This document shows positions 54,527 through 62,317 of a DNA stretch of 64,000 nucleotides, one piece after another. Below the pieces are notes generated by a model. That model saw nothing but the letters and a program-made list of their open reading frames with translations, ran no database searches and was not told the origin of the DNA. The first letter of the stretch is position 1. Every line of letters starts with the position of its first letter. Source of the stretch: Tissierellia bacterium (GTDB taxonomy: Bacteria; Bacillota; Clostridia; Tissierellales; Peptoniphilaceae); contig JAUMZM010000001.1 of assembly GCA_030528125.1 (NCBI GenBank), forward strand, positions 32,285-96,284, given 5' to 3'. The translations under genes were made by a program, and so were the position numbers.

Positions 54527-55425
54527 TGGATACATCAGTAGATATAGGAAAAGTTATAATTAAAAATCCCGTAATTGCAGCAAGCGGAACTTTTGGATTT
54601 GGAAGAGAATACAGTAATTACATAGATTTAAACAAACTTGGAGCAATAAGTTCAAAAGGACTTACATTAAACAAAAGTCTAGGAAATGAAGGAATAAGAA
54701 TCTATGAGACTGCAAGTGGAATAATGAATTCAATAGGACTTCAAAATCCAGGGGTTGAAAATTTCATAAAAGAAGAATTACCTTTTATGAAGAAATTTGA
54801 CACAACTATAATTGCAAATCTTGGAGGACATAGCCTAGATGAATATGTAAAGGGGGCAAGTCTTCTTGATAATTCAAATGTAGATTTGATAGAGTTAAAT
54901 ATATCCTGTCCAAATGTCAAAGAAGGCGGAATGGCATTTGGAATTGATATCAAAAAGACACAAAAAGTAGTTTCCTTAGTTAGAAAAGCTACAACAAAGC
55001 CACTTATGGTAAAGCTTTCTCCAAATGTTACAAATATTTCTGATTTTGCAAAGGTATGTGAGGATAATGGAGCAGATAGCATATCTCTTGTAAATACATT
55101 TAATGCTTTAGCAATTGACATAAAGAAAAGAAAAGCTGTATTTAATAATATAACAGCAGGGCTTTCTGGTCCTTGTATAAAGCCAATTGCTCTTAGAATG
55201 GTAAATGAAGTTTCTAATGCAGTGAAAATTCCTGTGATAGGAATGGGAGGAATTTCAAATTATAAAGATGCAATTGAATTTATAATGGCAGGAGCAAGTG
55301 CAATTCAAGTTGGAACATATAATTTCATAGATTTAAATGCAATGGAAGATATAGTATTGGGAATTAGAAATTATATGCAAGAAGAAAAAATAGAGCAACT
55401 AGATGAGATAAGAAATATAATATGA
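54526..55425 (+). CDS. pyrD: Dihydroorotate dehydrogenase (class 1B, NAD-linked)
   Basis: The FMN enzyme oxidising dihydroorotate to orotate (299 residues). Family blocks are [27 protein letters not shown], and [17 protein letters not shown] with the catalytic Cys. [16 protein letters not shown] and [26 protein letters not shown] form the FMN site. Class 1B is supported by adjacent pyrK. It starts on the last base of pyrK; pyrE follows after 8 bp. Confidence 0.97.
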   Translation: MDTSVDIGKVIIKNPVIAASGTFGFGREYSNYIDLNKLGAISSKGLTLNKSLGNEGIRIYETASGIMNSIGLQNPGVENFIKEELPFMKKFDTTIIANLGGHSLDEYVKGASLLDNSNVDLIELNISCPNVKEGGMAFGIDIKKTQKVVSLVRKATTKPLMVKLSPNVTNISDFAKVCEDNGADSISLVNTFNALAIDIKKRKAVFNNITAGLSGPCIKPIALRMVNEVSNAVKIPVIGMGGISNYKDAIEFIMAGASAIQVGTYNFIDLNAMEDIVLGIRNYMQEEKIEQLDEIRNII

Positions 55426-55433
55426 GGTAAAAA

Positions 55434-56015
55434 ATGGATAGAACAATAGAATTATTAAAAAAATCAAATGCATTATTAGAAGGACATTTCCTATTATCAA
55501 GCGGAAAGCATTCAAATAGATATGTTCAATGTGCAAAATTAATACAAAATCCAAAATATTGCAGTGAAGTAGCAGATATAATAGCAGATGAAATAAAAAA
55601 GAAAAATATAAAAGTAGATATTTGTGTAGGTCCTGCAATGGGTGGAGTTATAATAGCTTATGAAGTTGCAAGAAGTCTTGGAGTGGATGGAATCTTTACA
55701 GAAAGAGTAGATGGAAAGATGAATCTAAGAAGAGGTTTTGAAATAAAGGAAAATTCAAATGTATTAATTGTAGAAGATGTGATAACTACAGGAAAGTCAT
55801 CATTTGAAACAGTAGAATTAATAAAAGAGATGGGAGCAAATGTTGTAGCTTTATCATCAATTGTAAATAGAAGTGGCAAAGACAATATAAATGGACTTGA
55901 TATAATTTCTGCTACAAAACTTAATATAGAAACATGGGATGAAGATAAATTACCGGATTTTCTAAAAGAAATTCCAGCCGAAAAGCCAGGAAGTAGGAAT
56001 TTAAACAAGAAATAA
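55434..56015 (+). CDS. pyrE: Orotate phosphoribosyltransferase
   Basis: Attaches orotate to PRPP to form OMP (193 residues). The N-terminal GHFLLSSGKHSNRYVQCAK block and the PRPP motif LIVEDVITTGKSS are diagnostic, with a flexible catalytic loop ERVDGKMNLRRGF. It is the last gene of pyrBICFKDE, which therefore encodes all steps from carbamoyl phosphate to UMP. No clear terminator hairpin follows before the glucosaminidase gene. Confidence 0.96.
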   Translation: MDRTIELLKKSNALLEGHFLLSSGKHSNRYVQCAKLIQNPKYCSEVADIIADEIKKKNIKVDICVGPAMGGVIIAYEVARSLGVDGIFTERVDGKMNLRRGFEIKENSNVLIVEDVITTGKSSFETVELIKEMGANVVALSSIVNRSGKDNINGLDIISATKLNIETWDEDKLPDFLKEIPAEKPGSRNLNKK

Positions 56016-56051
56016 CTTGACAAAGAAGCAAAAGTTATGTAAAGTAATATC

Positions 56052-56068
56052 TGTAAATTTTTTGTAAC
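56052..56068 (+). promoter_or_regulatory. WalR(YycF)-type direct repeat upstream of the glucosaminidase gene
   Basis: TGTAAA (56052-56057), 5 bp, TGTAAC (56063-56068). This is a full match to the TGTWAH-N5-TGTWAH consensus known for WalR, which controls wall hydrolases in Firmicutes. Additional TGTAA/TTACA half-sites lie at 56038, 56073 and 56082. Confidence 0.6.
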
Positions 56069-56109
56069 TATTTTACAACTTTGTAATAATTACATGAGGA
56101 GCAGATATA

Positions 56110-56808
56110 ATGAAAAACAGATTTAAGAATATTTTCGTGTCTGTCTTAGCTATAGTTTTGACTGTTATTCTTACAAGTGAGCCACAGGATAACTCCTTTG
56201 CAAAAGAATATAAAAAGGGGAATATGGAAAAAGGAGTTCAGGAGATTAACGAACAAGTGAAAGATTTAAAAAAGTCAAAAATAGAAAGACATGAAAAATT
56301 GGATAAAGACTTCCCTATATTTAAAGAAAAAGGGACAGCAAAGATTGATGAAGATAATTTGTTTTACATAAAAAATAAGACAGGATTTACAAAAGATGAA
56401 CTAGACTATGTTCTTAGTGGGACAGAACTTGAAGGACTAGGGGAAGCTTTCGAAAAGGCTGAAGAAGAGTATTCTGTAAATTCAATATTTTTAATGGCTG
56501 TAGCAAAACATGAGTCAGGCAATGGAACAAGTTATCTAGCAAGAGAAAAGAATAATTTATTCGGGTTTAATGCAATAGATAGTGATCCTATAAATGCAGC
56601 TACACATTTCAAATCTAAAGATGAATCTATAGAATATGTAGCAAAATTTCTAAGTGAAAACTATCTAGATCCTGAAGGCAAATTCTATAATGGAGTATCA
56701 ACAGATGCTATTAATATATCTTATGCAACAGATCCTGAGTGGTCAAATAAGGTTGAAGGACATATGATAGAAATTGCTAATAAATTAGAAGAATATAATG
56801 TAGAATAA
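56110..56808 (+). CDS. Secreted glucosaminidase-domain (GH73-like) peptidoglycan hydrolase
   Basis: An exported 232-residue protein. A basic N-terminus and hydrophobic stretch (about 8-22) form a signal peptide without a lipobox. A Lys/Glu-rich helical segment (about 32-75) may bind the wall. The glucosaminidase domain (about 95-228) has AVAKHESGNGTSYLAREKNN with the probable catalytic Glu135 and LFGFNA. It should cleave the glycan chain between GlcNAc and MurNAc. Its promoter region carries a WalR-type repeat. The ribosome binding site is GAGGAG. Confidence 0.87.
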   Translation: MKNRFKNIFVSVLAIVLTVILTSEPQDNSFAKEYKKGNMEKGVQEINEQVKDLKKSKIERHEKLDKDFPIFKEKGTAKIDEDNLFYIKNKTGFTKDELDYVLSGTELEGLGEAFEKAEEEYSVNSIFLMAVAKHESGNGTSYLAREKNNLFGFNAIDSDPINAATHFKSKDESIEYVAKFLSENYLDPEGKFYNGVSTDAINISYATDPEWSNKVEGHMIEIANKLEEYNVE

Positions 56809-56812
56809 AATT

Positions 56813-56847
56813 AATCGGTATGAATTTTAACATTCATACCGATTTTT
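56813..56847 (+). terminator. Terminator after the glucosaminidase gene
   Basis: A perfect 13-bp stem (56813-56825 with 56832-56844) and a T-run. Confidence 0.93.
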
Positions 56848-56869
56848 AATTTTATTAATTTTTAAATTA

Positions 56870-56903
56870 AAACAACAAAAATGCTAAGAGATAATCCTAG
56901 CAT
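56870..56903 (-). terminator. Terminator after tpx
   Basis: On the minus strand, a 6-8 bp stem (56898-56903 with 56881-56886, partly extended) is followed by a U-rich tract. It lies just past the tpx stop. Confidence 0.7.
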
Positions 56904-56915
56904 CTTTTAATATTA

Positions 56916-57428
56916 CTAAACTAATTCTTTAGCCTTTTCAATAGCTTTCTTGTAATCTGGTAATTGAGTATTTTGATGAACGTATTCGACATGTTTGATT
57001 GTGTTATCACGATCTACTACAAATACGGATCTATTAAGAAGTCTAAATTCTTGCATAACGACTCCATATTTCATTCCGAAATCTAAATCCTTATAGTCAG
57101 ATACAGTTTCTACTTTATCGATTCCTTTTGCTGAGCAAAATCTATCCAATGCGAAAGGAAGATCGTTAGAAATTGTAATTACTACAACATCTTCGTCCAA
57201 ATTTGTAGCTTCTTGATTAAACTTTGTCGTTTGGATTTCGCATACTGAAGTGTCTATTGATGGAACAACTGAATAAATTCTAATCTTTCCGTCTAAATCC
57301 TTTGAATTAAATTCTTCAAGAGTCTTTTTTGTTGCTGTAAAATCAGGAGCTTTATCACCTACTTTTAGTTCATCTCCTAATAATGTAATATCTGCATCTC
57401 CAAATTTAAAATCAGTTCTTTTATTCAT
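56916..57428 (-). CDS. tpx: Thiol peroxidase (Tpx-type peroxiredoxin)
   Basis: Reduces H2O2 and organic peroxides using thioredoxin (170 residues). The peroxidatic Cys63 is in PSIDTSVCEIQT and the resolving Cys98 in DRFCSAKGI, the pair typical of atypical 2-Cys Tpx proteins. The N-terminal LKVGDKAPDFTAT is the usual thioredoxin-fold entry. With thioredoxin reductase (27396) it could detoxify the peroxide made by pyruvate oxidase. It is monocistronic, with its own promoter and an AGGAGG ribosome binding site. Confidence 0.95.
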   Translation of the reverse strand: MNKRTDFKFGDADITLLGDELKVGDKAPDFTATKKTLEEFNSKDLDGKIRIYSVVPSIDTSVCEIQTTKFNQEATNLDEDVVVITISNDLPFALDRFCSAKGIDKVETVSDYKDLDFGMKYGVVMQEFRLLNRSVFVVDRDNTIKHVEYVHQNTQLPDYKKAIEKAKELV

Positions 57429-57445
57429 AATTACCTCCTAATAAA

Positions 57446-57474
57446 TATATACCCAATTAGTTGAAATATAACAA
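57446..57474 (-). promoter_or_regulatory. tpx promoter
   Basis: On the minus strand, TTGTTA (57469-57474), a 17-bp spacer and TATATA (57446-57451). Confidence 0.72.
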
Positions 57475-57519
57475 ATTATCTTCATAAAAATATCTTATTT
57501 TATTATTGAAAGGACTAAT

Positions 57520-57768
57520 ATGGAGATGATATTTTATGCACTAATTGGATTAGTGTTTTTGTATATATTCTGTAAAATTATAAAAATCCCATTAAAAATT
57601 CTATATGCTTTAATGAAAAATGCGATTATAGGATTTGTATTTATAATATTTGCTAATTTCATAGCAGGGATTTTTAATATAACAGCAATAGAAATAACAC
57701 CTTTAAATGCAGTTTTGACAGGAATCTTTGGTCTTCCTTGGATTATACTACTTTTTTTTATACAATAA
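57520..57768 (+). CDS. BofA-like small membrane protein (pro-sigmaK processing inhibitor family)
   Basis: An 82-residue protein with two or three hydrophobic helices. The pattern KIPLKILYALMKNAIIGFVF, then ITPLNAVLTGIFGLPWIILL matches the BofA family, in which BofA restrains the SpoIVFB protease during sporulation. No sporulation genes are visible here and the inferred genus does not sporulate, so its role is unknown; many non-sporulating Firmicutes keep a homologue. An AAAGGA ribosome binding site lies upstream. The rplY promoter begins just after its stop. Confidence 0.8.
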   Translation: MEMIFYALIGLVFLYIFCKIIKIPLKILYALMKNAIIGFVFIIFANFIAGIFNITAIEITPLNAVLTGIFGLPWIILLFFIQ

Positions 57769-57770
57769 TA

Positions 57771-57799
57771 TTGTAAAATCTTATCTTATACGGTATAAT
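57771..57799 (+). promoter_or_regulatory. rplY/ctc promoter
   Basis: TTGTAA (57771-57776), a 17-bp spacer and TATAAT (57794-57799). Confidence 0.8.
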
Positions 57800-57839
57800 A
57801 AGCGAGTATGAATTCAAAAACTATCATAAGGAGGAAATA

Positions 57840-58481
57840 ATGCCAAGTATTATTTTAAATGCTGGAAAAAGAGATGGAATCGGAAAAAATAAAGTCGACA
57901 AATTAAGACAAAACGGAATGATTCCAGGAGTAGTTTATGGAAGAAACGAAGAAAGCATCAATGTAGTATTTCCAGCAAGAGAATTTCAAAAAGTAATTAG
58001 ACAAGCAGGTACATCAACAATTATCGAGCTTGATATAGATGGAGACAAAAAATCAGTTCTAATTAAAGATTATCAAATGCATCCTTTTAAAGAGGAATTT
58101 TTGCATGTAGATTTCCAATTAGTAGTAGCTAATGAGAAAATGAGAGTTACAATTCCTGTTGTATTATTAAATAGAGATGATATCAGAGTTCAACCTTCAG
58201 TATTAGTACAAAATATTGATAGTGTAGAAGTTGAATGTTTCCCAAGATATATTCCTAAGACAGCAGAAATTGATGTTAAAGAAATGCAAATTGGAGAATC
58301 AAAAGTTGTTTCTGATTTTGACATAGCTCAATCAGAAGATATAAATATTCTTCTAAACGGTGATGAAGTTGTTTGTTCATTACAAGAACCTCAAGAAGAA
58401 ATTATACCAGAAGAAGAAGAGGAAGAAGCTTCAGCTGATTCAGTTCCAACTGTTGATGAAACAGAAGATAAAGAAGATTAA
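57840..58481 (+). CDS. rplY: 50S ribosomal protein L25 / general stress protein Ctc
   Basis: A 5S rRNA-binding ribosomal protein of the long, two-domain (TL5/Ctc) type (213 residues). The N-terminal L25 domain has LRQNGMIPGVVYGRNEES and KDYQMHPFKEEFLHVDFQ. The C-terminal beta domain (about 95-185) is followed by a very acidic tail (PEEEEEEA and on). The AAGGAGG ribosome binding site is 6 bp from the ATG. It is monocistronic with its own promoter and terminator. Confidence 0.95.
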   Translation: MPSIILNAGKRDGIGKNKVDKLRQNGMIPGVVYGRNEESINVVFPAREFQKVIRQAGTSTIIELDIDGDKKSVLIKDYQMHPFKEEFLHVDFQLVVANEKMRVTIPVVLLNRDDIRVQPSVLVQNIDSVEVECFPRYIPKTAEIDVKEMQIGESKVVSDFDIAQSEDINILLNGDEVVCSLQEPQEEIIPEEEEEEASADSVPTVDETEDKED

Positions 58482-58490
58482 TTTAAATCT

Positions 58491-58517
58491 ACGGTCGCTT
58501 TTGGCGGCCCTTTTTTT
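58491..58517 (+). terminator. Terminator after rplY
   Basis: GGTCGC/GCGGCC stem (58493-58498 with 58504-58509, one G-U pair) and a seven-T run. Confidence 0.88.
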
Positions 58518-58524
58518 GTATTTA

Positions 58525-58533
58525 TGATACAAT
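58525..58533 (+). promoter_or_regulatory. Extended -10 promoter at the start of tmk
   Basis: TGA followed by TACAAT (58528-58533), with no good -35. The expected transcription start is at or next to the ATG at 58540, suggesting a leaderless mRNA. Confidence 0.55.
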
Positions 58534-58539
58534 ATATAT

Positions 58540-59169
58540 ATGGTTATGAAAGGTAAATTTATTGTTTTTGAAGGAAGCGATGGATCAGGTAAGACTACTG
58601 TGATAAATGAGCTTTCTAAGAAATTTAAAGAAAAGAATATAGAATTTGAAACTTACAGAGAACCTGGTGGTACAAAGATCTCAGAAGATATTAGAAATAT
58701 CATACTCGATGTAAATAACAAAGAATTATCGGCTAAATGTGAATGTCTATTGTTTGCTGCAGGTAGAGCACAGCTTATAGAAGAAAGAATCAAGCCTAGT
58801 TTAGATGATGGGAAAATAATTCTTTGTGATAGATTTGTTATGAGCTCTTTATTATATCAAGGTATAGGTAGAGATTTGGGTATAGATAATGTAAAGAAAA
58901 TAAATGATTTTGCTACAGGAGGATTAAAGCCTGATCTTACACTTTTTCTAGATATAGATGCCAAAACAGCTCTTAAGAGAAAAAGAAAAAACTTCACACC
59001 AGATAGATTGGAAGAAGAAGATTACAAATTCCATTTAAAAATCTACGATGGATACAAAAAGTTAGCCAAAATGTACAAAGATGAAATTGTAACAATAGAT
59101 GCTACAAAATCAATTGATGAAGTAGTAGAAGAATCATATAAAATTATTTTAGATTATATAGGAGAATGA
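58540..59169 (+). CDS. tmk: Thymidylate kinase
   Basis: Phosphorylates dTMP to dTDP for DNA synthesis (209 residues). The P-loop FEGSDGSGKTT is near residue 10, the DR motif YREPGGTKISE, the LFAAGRAQLIEE helix, and DRFVMSSLLYQG for substrate. No Shine-Dalgarno sequence is visible before either ATG (58540 or the in-frame 58546). An extended -10 sits 7 bp upstream, so initiation may occur on a leaderless transcript. It heads tmk-darA-holB-ricT; darA follows after 1 bp. Confidence 0.95.
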   Translation: MVMKGKFIVFEGSDGSGKTTVINELSKKFKEKNIEFETYREPGGTKISEDIRNIILDVNNKELSAKCECLLFAAGRAQLIEERIKPSLDDGKIILCDRFVMSSLLYQGIGRDLGIDNVKKINDFATGGLKPDLTLFLDIDAKTALKRKRKNFTPDRLEEEDYKFHLKIYDGYKKLAKMYKDEIVTIDATKSIDEVVEESYKIILDYIGE

Positions 59170-59170
59170 T

Positions 59171-59497
59171 ATGAAACTTTTAATAGCAATTGTTCAAGAT
59201 GATGATGTTGATTTCTTAACAGATGCACTTATGGACGAGGGATTTAGAATAACAAAACTTGCAACAACAGGTGGATTTTTGAAAAAAGGAAATACAACAT
59301 TACTACTAGGAATAGAAGATGAAAAACTAGACGATGTATTAGGTATAATAGAGGAAAATTGTAAGAAGAGAACAACACAAAGTCAAATTATAAGTCCTAC
59401 CTCAGAAACATCTATTTTTCAGACAATACCTGTAGAAATTGAAGTAGGAGGAGCTACAGTATTTGTAGTTGATGTTGAAAAGTATTTTAAAATATGA
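59171..59497 (+). CDS. darA: Cyclic-di-AMP-binding PII-like protein (DarA/PstA/YaaQ)
   Basis: A 108-residue trimeric signal protein of the DUF970 family. The N-terminal KLLIAIVQDDDVDFLTDALM and the loop RITKLATTGGFLKKGNTTLLLG contain the residues that hold c-di-AMP between subunits (TGGFL region). The C-terminal EVGGATVFVVDVEKYFKI completes the fold. Its output partner is unknown. The tmk-darA-holB-ricT order follows that of Bacillus except that yaaR is missing. It overlaps holB by 4 bp. Confidence 0.94.
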   Translation: MKLLIAIVQDDDVDFLTDALMDEGFRITKLATTGGFLKKGNTTLLLGIEDEKLDDVLGIIEENCKKRTTQSQIISPTSETSIFQTIPVEIEVGGATVFVVDVEKYFKI

Positions 59498-60294
59498 AAG
59501 ATATTTTAGAAGTTCAACTTAATAATGATTCAATATCTCATGCTTATATATTTGAAAGCAAAGATACTGAAAAGAATCTTGTAAGAGCAAGAGAATTTGC
59601 AGAAAAGATTTTTCAGAAAAATAATGTTTTTACAAAACTTCAATTCAATGATGATTATAAAGAGATAATAGATTACAATAATGTCATAACAATAGATCAA
59701 ATTAGGCAGATGATAAAAGATGTCTATATGAAATCATATAATGGCAAGGTCAAAATCTATGTTATACATAATTGCCAAAACCTTAGAAAAGAAAGCTCAA
59801 ATGCAATGCTAAAGGTATTAGAAGAGCCTTCTAAGTTATCTATTATAATACTTACTACAAATAATTCTTTTAATCTATTAAGTACAATAAGAAGTAGATG
59901 TCAGATTGTAAAATTTGATGATGAAGTTGTTAAAAACAATATAGATAGAAGTAAACTTTCTTCTATAATTGTATCTATTATGAAAAGTAATTTGGCGGAT
60001 TATTTTAAAAACAGAGATTTTTTCGATAATTATAAAGAAGCCAAAGAGGATTTGATAGATACGATTACAGATTTTTTTGGAGATTTATTGATATATAAAT
60101 ACACAAAAGATGCAGAAAGCTTAAAGTACGACTTATGGATATCAGATATCAAGAAAGTAAGTGATATACCATTTGATAGAATTGAAGAAATAATAAATAT
60201 GCTACATGAGATAAGAGAAGGTTTCAAATTTAATGTGGGTTACCAGTTGAGTATAGAACATTTTTTATTTAGTATATGGGGGATAGAAGCTTGA
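59494..60294 (+). CDS. holB: DNA polymerase III delta' subunit
   Basis: A clamp-loader subunit (266 residues). Recognisable parts are SHAYIFESKD at the start, VITIDQIRQMIKDVYMKSYNGKVKIYVI, and NAMLKVLEEPSKLSIIILTTNN, which corresponds to the delta' sensor/SRC region with IRSRCQIVKF. The N-terminal P-loop is degraded, as in other delta' proteins that do not hydrolyse ATP. It overlaps darA by 4 bp and the ricT start by 4 bp. Confidence 0.92.
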   Translation: MKDILEVQLNNDSISHAYIFESKDTEKNLVRAREFAEKIFQKNNVFTKLQFNDDYKEIIDYNNVITIDQIRQMIKDVYMKSYNGKVKIYVIHNCQNLRKESSNAMLKVLEEPSKLSIIILTTNNSFNLLSTIRSRCQIVKFDDEVVKNNIDRSKLSSIIVSIMKSNLADYFKNRDFFDNYKEAKEDLIDTITDFFGDLLIYKYTKDAESLKYDLWISDIKKVSDIPFDRIEEIINMLHEIREGFKFNVGYQLSIEHFLFSIWGIEA

Positions 60295-61100
60295 AAGAAA
60301 TAATAGGAGTAAGATTTAAGAAAGCTTACAAGATATATTATTTTGATCCTATTAGAATAGAATTTGAAATAGGAGAAAAAGCAATAGTAAATACAGTAAA
60401 AGGAATGGAAATAGGAAATGTCGTAATTTCTAATAAAATGATAGATGAAGAAAAATTTCCTATGGAAATAACTGAGGTTTTGAGGAAAGCTACACCTGAA
60501 GATCTTAAAATAAAACAAGAAAATATAGAAAAAGCCAAAGAAGCTCTAAAAATTTGTGATGAGAAGATAAAAGAAAAAAATCTTAATATGAGGCTTGTCG
60601 ATGCAGAATTTACATTTGATAGAAATAAAGTAATATTTTATTTCGTATCAGAAGAAAGAGTGAATTTTAGAGAGCTTGTAAAAGAATTGGCATCTATATT
60701 TAAAAATAGAATTGAATTAAGACAAATAGGTGTTAGAGATCAAGCCAAAATGATGGGCTGTATGGGAAAATGCGGTCAGGTTTGCTGCTGTACAAGATTT
60801 CTAAAAGACTTCTCACCAGTATCAGTAAAAATGGCAAAAGATCAAAACTTAACATTAAATACATCAAAAATTTCTGGAACTTGTGGAAGATTAATGTGTT
60901 GTTTAAACTACGAACAAGAAAACTATGAAGAGATATCTAAGCTACTACCTAAGGTAGGAGATAAAGTAAGGACAAAAGATGGAATAGGTTATGTAGTAGA
61001 AAATAACATTCTAAATGAACAGAGCAAGATAAGAATAATAGATGAAGATGAAGAGTTTGAAGAAAACTACAAACCAAATGAAATCGAACGAATCTATTAG
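60291..61100 (+). CDS. ricT: PSP1 domain protein RicT (YaaT)
   Basis: A cytoplasmic protein of about 269 residues, homologous to Bacillus YaaT, part of the iron-sulfur Ric (Y) complex that influences RNase Y-dependent mRNA processing. The PSP1 domain carries conserved cysteines in GCMGKCGQVCCCTRF and GTCGRLMCCLNYE, thought to help bind [4Fe-4S]. I chose the TTG at 60291 because GGGGGAT lies 8 bp before it and family N-termini begin near the IIGVRFKKAYKIYYFDP block. The in-frame ATG at 60276 is within holB and lacks a ribosome binding site. It is last in the tmk operon. Confidence 0.88.
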   Translation: MKEIIGVRFKKAYKIYYFDPIRIEFEIGEKAIVNTVKGMEIGNVVISNKMIDEEKFPMEITEVLRKATPEDLKIKQENIEKAKEALKICDEKIKEKNLNMRLVDAEFTFDRNKVIFYFVSEERVNFRELVKELASIFKNRIELRQIGVRDQAKMMGCMGKCGQVCCCTRFLKDFSPVSVKMAKDQNLTLNTSKISGTCGRLMCCLNYEQENYEEISKLLPKVGDKVRTKDGIGYVVENNILNEQSKIRIIDEDEEFEENYKPNEIERIY

Positions 61101-61137
61101 GATAACTTTTCTAGAAAAAATTAATTTAATATAAAAT

Positions 61138-61166
61138 GTGACAAAATAAAAATAAAGTGTTATAAT
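61138..61166 (+). promoter_or_regulatory. Ferredoxin gene promoter
   Basis: GTGACA (61138-61143), a 17-bp spacer and TATAAT (61161-61166). Confidence 0.75.
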
Positions 61167-61195
61167 GTAATTACAATAAATCAAGGAGGTAAATT

Positions 61196-61369
61196 ATGGC
61201 TTATAAAATTGATGAAGATACATGCATATCTTGTGGAACTTGTGAAGGAGAATGCCCAGTATCAGCAATTTCTGAAGGTGAAGATTCTTATGTAATCGAT
61301 GCAGATACATGTATTGACTGTGGATCATGTGCAGCTGTTTGCCCAACAGAGGCAATTGACCAAGAATAA
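61196..61369 (+). CDS. 2[4Fe-4S] clostridial-type ferredoxin
   Basis: A 57-residue electron carrier. Two symmetric cluster motifs, CISCGTCEGECPVSA (from Cys10) and CIDCGSCAAVCPTEA (from Cys39), each follow the C-X2-C-X2-C-X3-C-P pattern with swapped fourth ligands, giving two [4Fe-4S] clusters. The sequence opens AYKIDEDTC, as in clostridial ferredoxins. The AAGGAGGT ribosome binding site is 7 bp from the ATG. It has its own promoter and terminator. A low-potential donor/acceptor such as this serves pyruvate:ferredoxin oxidoreductase or hydrogenase in anaerobes. Confidence 0.96.
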   Translation: MAYKIDEDTCISCGTCEGECPVSAISEGEDSYVIDADTCIDCGSCAAVCPTEAIDQE

Positions 61370-61383
61370 TTTATACATAGATA

Positions 61384-61408
61384 GCTCGGGGTAACCCGAG
61401 CTTTTGTT
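61384..61408 (+). terminator. Terminator after the ferredoxin gene
   Basis: A 7-bp GC-rich stem GCTCGGG/CCCGAGC, a 4-nt GTAA loop and a T-rich tract. Confidence 0.88.
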
Positions 61409-61413
61409 ATATT

Positions 61414-61441
61414 AAAAGACCACCAATAAGGTGGCCTTTTT
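61414..61441 (-). terminator. Terminator after the hsp20 genes
   Basis: CCACC/GGTGG stem (61420-61424 with 61430-61434) flanked by A-run and T-run. On the minus strand it follows the second hsp20 stop and ends in UCUUUU. Confidence 0.75.
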
Positions 61442-61442
61442 A

Positions 61443-61844
61443 TTATTCAATTTCAATTCTTTTTGATAATTGAGATTTGTCCTTAGGAAGTTCTATTTCT
61501 AGGATTCCATCTTTTAGACTTGCCTTAATATTTCCGCTATCCACATTTGGAATTCTAATTGTTCTTTTGGAATTAAAACTTCTGATTTCTTTTTTGATGT
61601 AGTTTTTGTTTTCTTCATTAGTTTTATCCTCCTTTTTAACATTTACTGTAAGATTTTGATCTTCATAGTCTATATTAATATTTTCTTTTTTAACACCAGG
61701 CATCTCACAAATTACCTTGTAAGATTTATCGTCTTCTTTTATGTCTAGCTTAAAATCATTTCTATTTGAATCATAGTTAAAAAAGTTATCCATCATATCA
61801 TAAAAATTCTCTAAACTTCTGTTATTTCTAAATTCTGGTAACAT
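61443..61844 (-). CDS. Hsp20/alpha-crystallin small heat shock protein (second of two)
   Basis: An ATP-independent holdase chaperone (133 residues). An N-terminal region ending in DSNRNDFKLDIKEDDKSY is followed by the alpha-crystallin domain with VICEMPGVKKENINIDYED and the C-terminal GILEIELPKD; the tail ISKR/IEIE is short. The closing LSKRIEIE may provide the IxI-type assembly motif. It is a paralogue of the upstream gene at 61865, 20 bp away, with about 40% similarity by eye. Co-transcribed from the CIRCE-controlled promoter. The ribosome binding site is GGAGGA. Confidence 0.93.
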   Translation of the reverse strand: MLPEFRNNRSLENFYDMMDNFFNYDSNRNDFKLDIKEDDKSYKVICEMPGVKKENINIDYEDQNLTVNVKKEDKTNEENKNYIKKEIRSFNSKRTIRIPNVDSGNIKASLKDGILEIELPKDKSQLSKRIEIE

Positions 61845-61864
61845 ATTATCCTCCTATAATTAAA

Positions 61865-62245
61865 TTATTCTATAGCAATAGTCTTTTTATCTTGTAATTC
61901 TTTGTTTTTAAGGTTAATCTTTAAGATACCATCTTCAAGCTTTGCACTTATACTTGAAGTATCAATATTTGGAATTCTTATTGATCTTTCTAATTCTTTT
62001 TCACTTATCTCTTTATGAATATAATTGTAGTTATTTTCTTCTTTATTTTCTTTCTTTATTACTTTTATTGTAAGTATGTCTTTATCAACTGATACATTTA
62101 ATTCATCTTTCTTTATTCCTGGAAGTTCTGCGATTAGATCATATCCATCCTCCTTTTTTAGAATGTCTATATTAAATGATTTATCATAACCTCTAAAAAA
62201 TTCATCTTTAAACATATCATCGAAAAAATTATCGTATAAAGTCAT
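61865..62245 (-). CDS. Hsp20/alpha-crystallin small heat shock protein (first of two)
   Basis: A 126-residue small heat-shock protein. The N-terminal arm is short (to about residue 25); the alpha-crystallin domain includes LIAELPGIKKDELNVSVDKD, RSIRIPNIDTSSISAKLEDG and GILKINLKNKE. The short C-terminal KTIAIE provides an IxI-like motif for oligomerisation. It is first in a two-gene hsp20 operon, with a GAAAGGAG ribosome binding site. The upstream CIRCE element indicates HrcA-controlled heat induction. Having two different subunits could allow hetero-oligomers, an inference. Confidence 0.93.
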   Translation of the reverse strand: MTLYDNFFDDMFKDEFFRGYDKSFNIDILKKEDGYDLIAELPGIKKDELNVSVDKDILTIKVIKKENKEENNYNYIHKEISEKELERSIRIPNIDTSSISAKLEDGILKINLKNKELQDKKTIAIE

Positions 62246-62279
62246 CTTAGCTCCTTTCTCTAATACCCTTTTATCATTT

Positions 62280-62306
62280 TTAGCACTCTATATCATCAAG
62301 TGCTAA
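62280..62306 (-). promoter_or_regulatory. CIRCE element (HrcA operator) of the hsp20 operon
   Basis: TTAGCACTC (62280-62288), 9 bp, AAGTGCTAA (62298-62306). It matches the CIRCE inverted repeat at 17 of 18 arm positions and lies between the predicted transcription start and the first hsp20 gene. Confidence 0.93.
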
Positions 62307-62317
62307 CTTACATTTAC

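Noticed and set aside
61443..62245. Two hsp20 genes as one gene broken by a frameshift
   Set aside because: Each has its own ribosome binding site, start, complete alpha-crystallin domain and stop; they are tandem paralogues.
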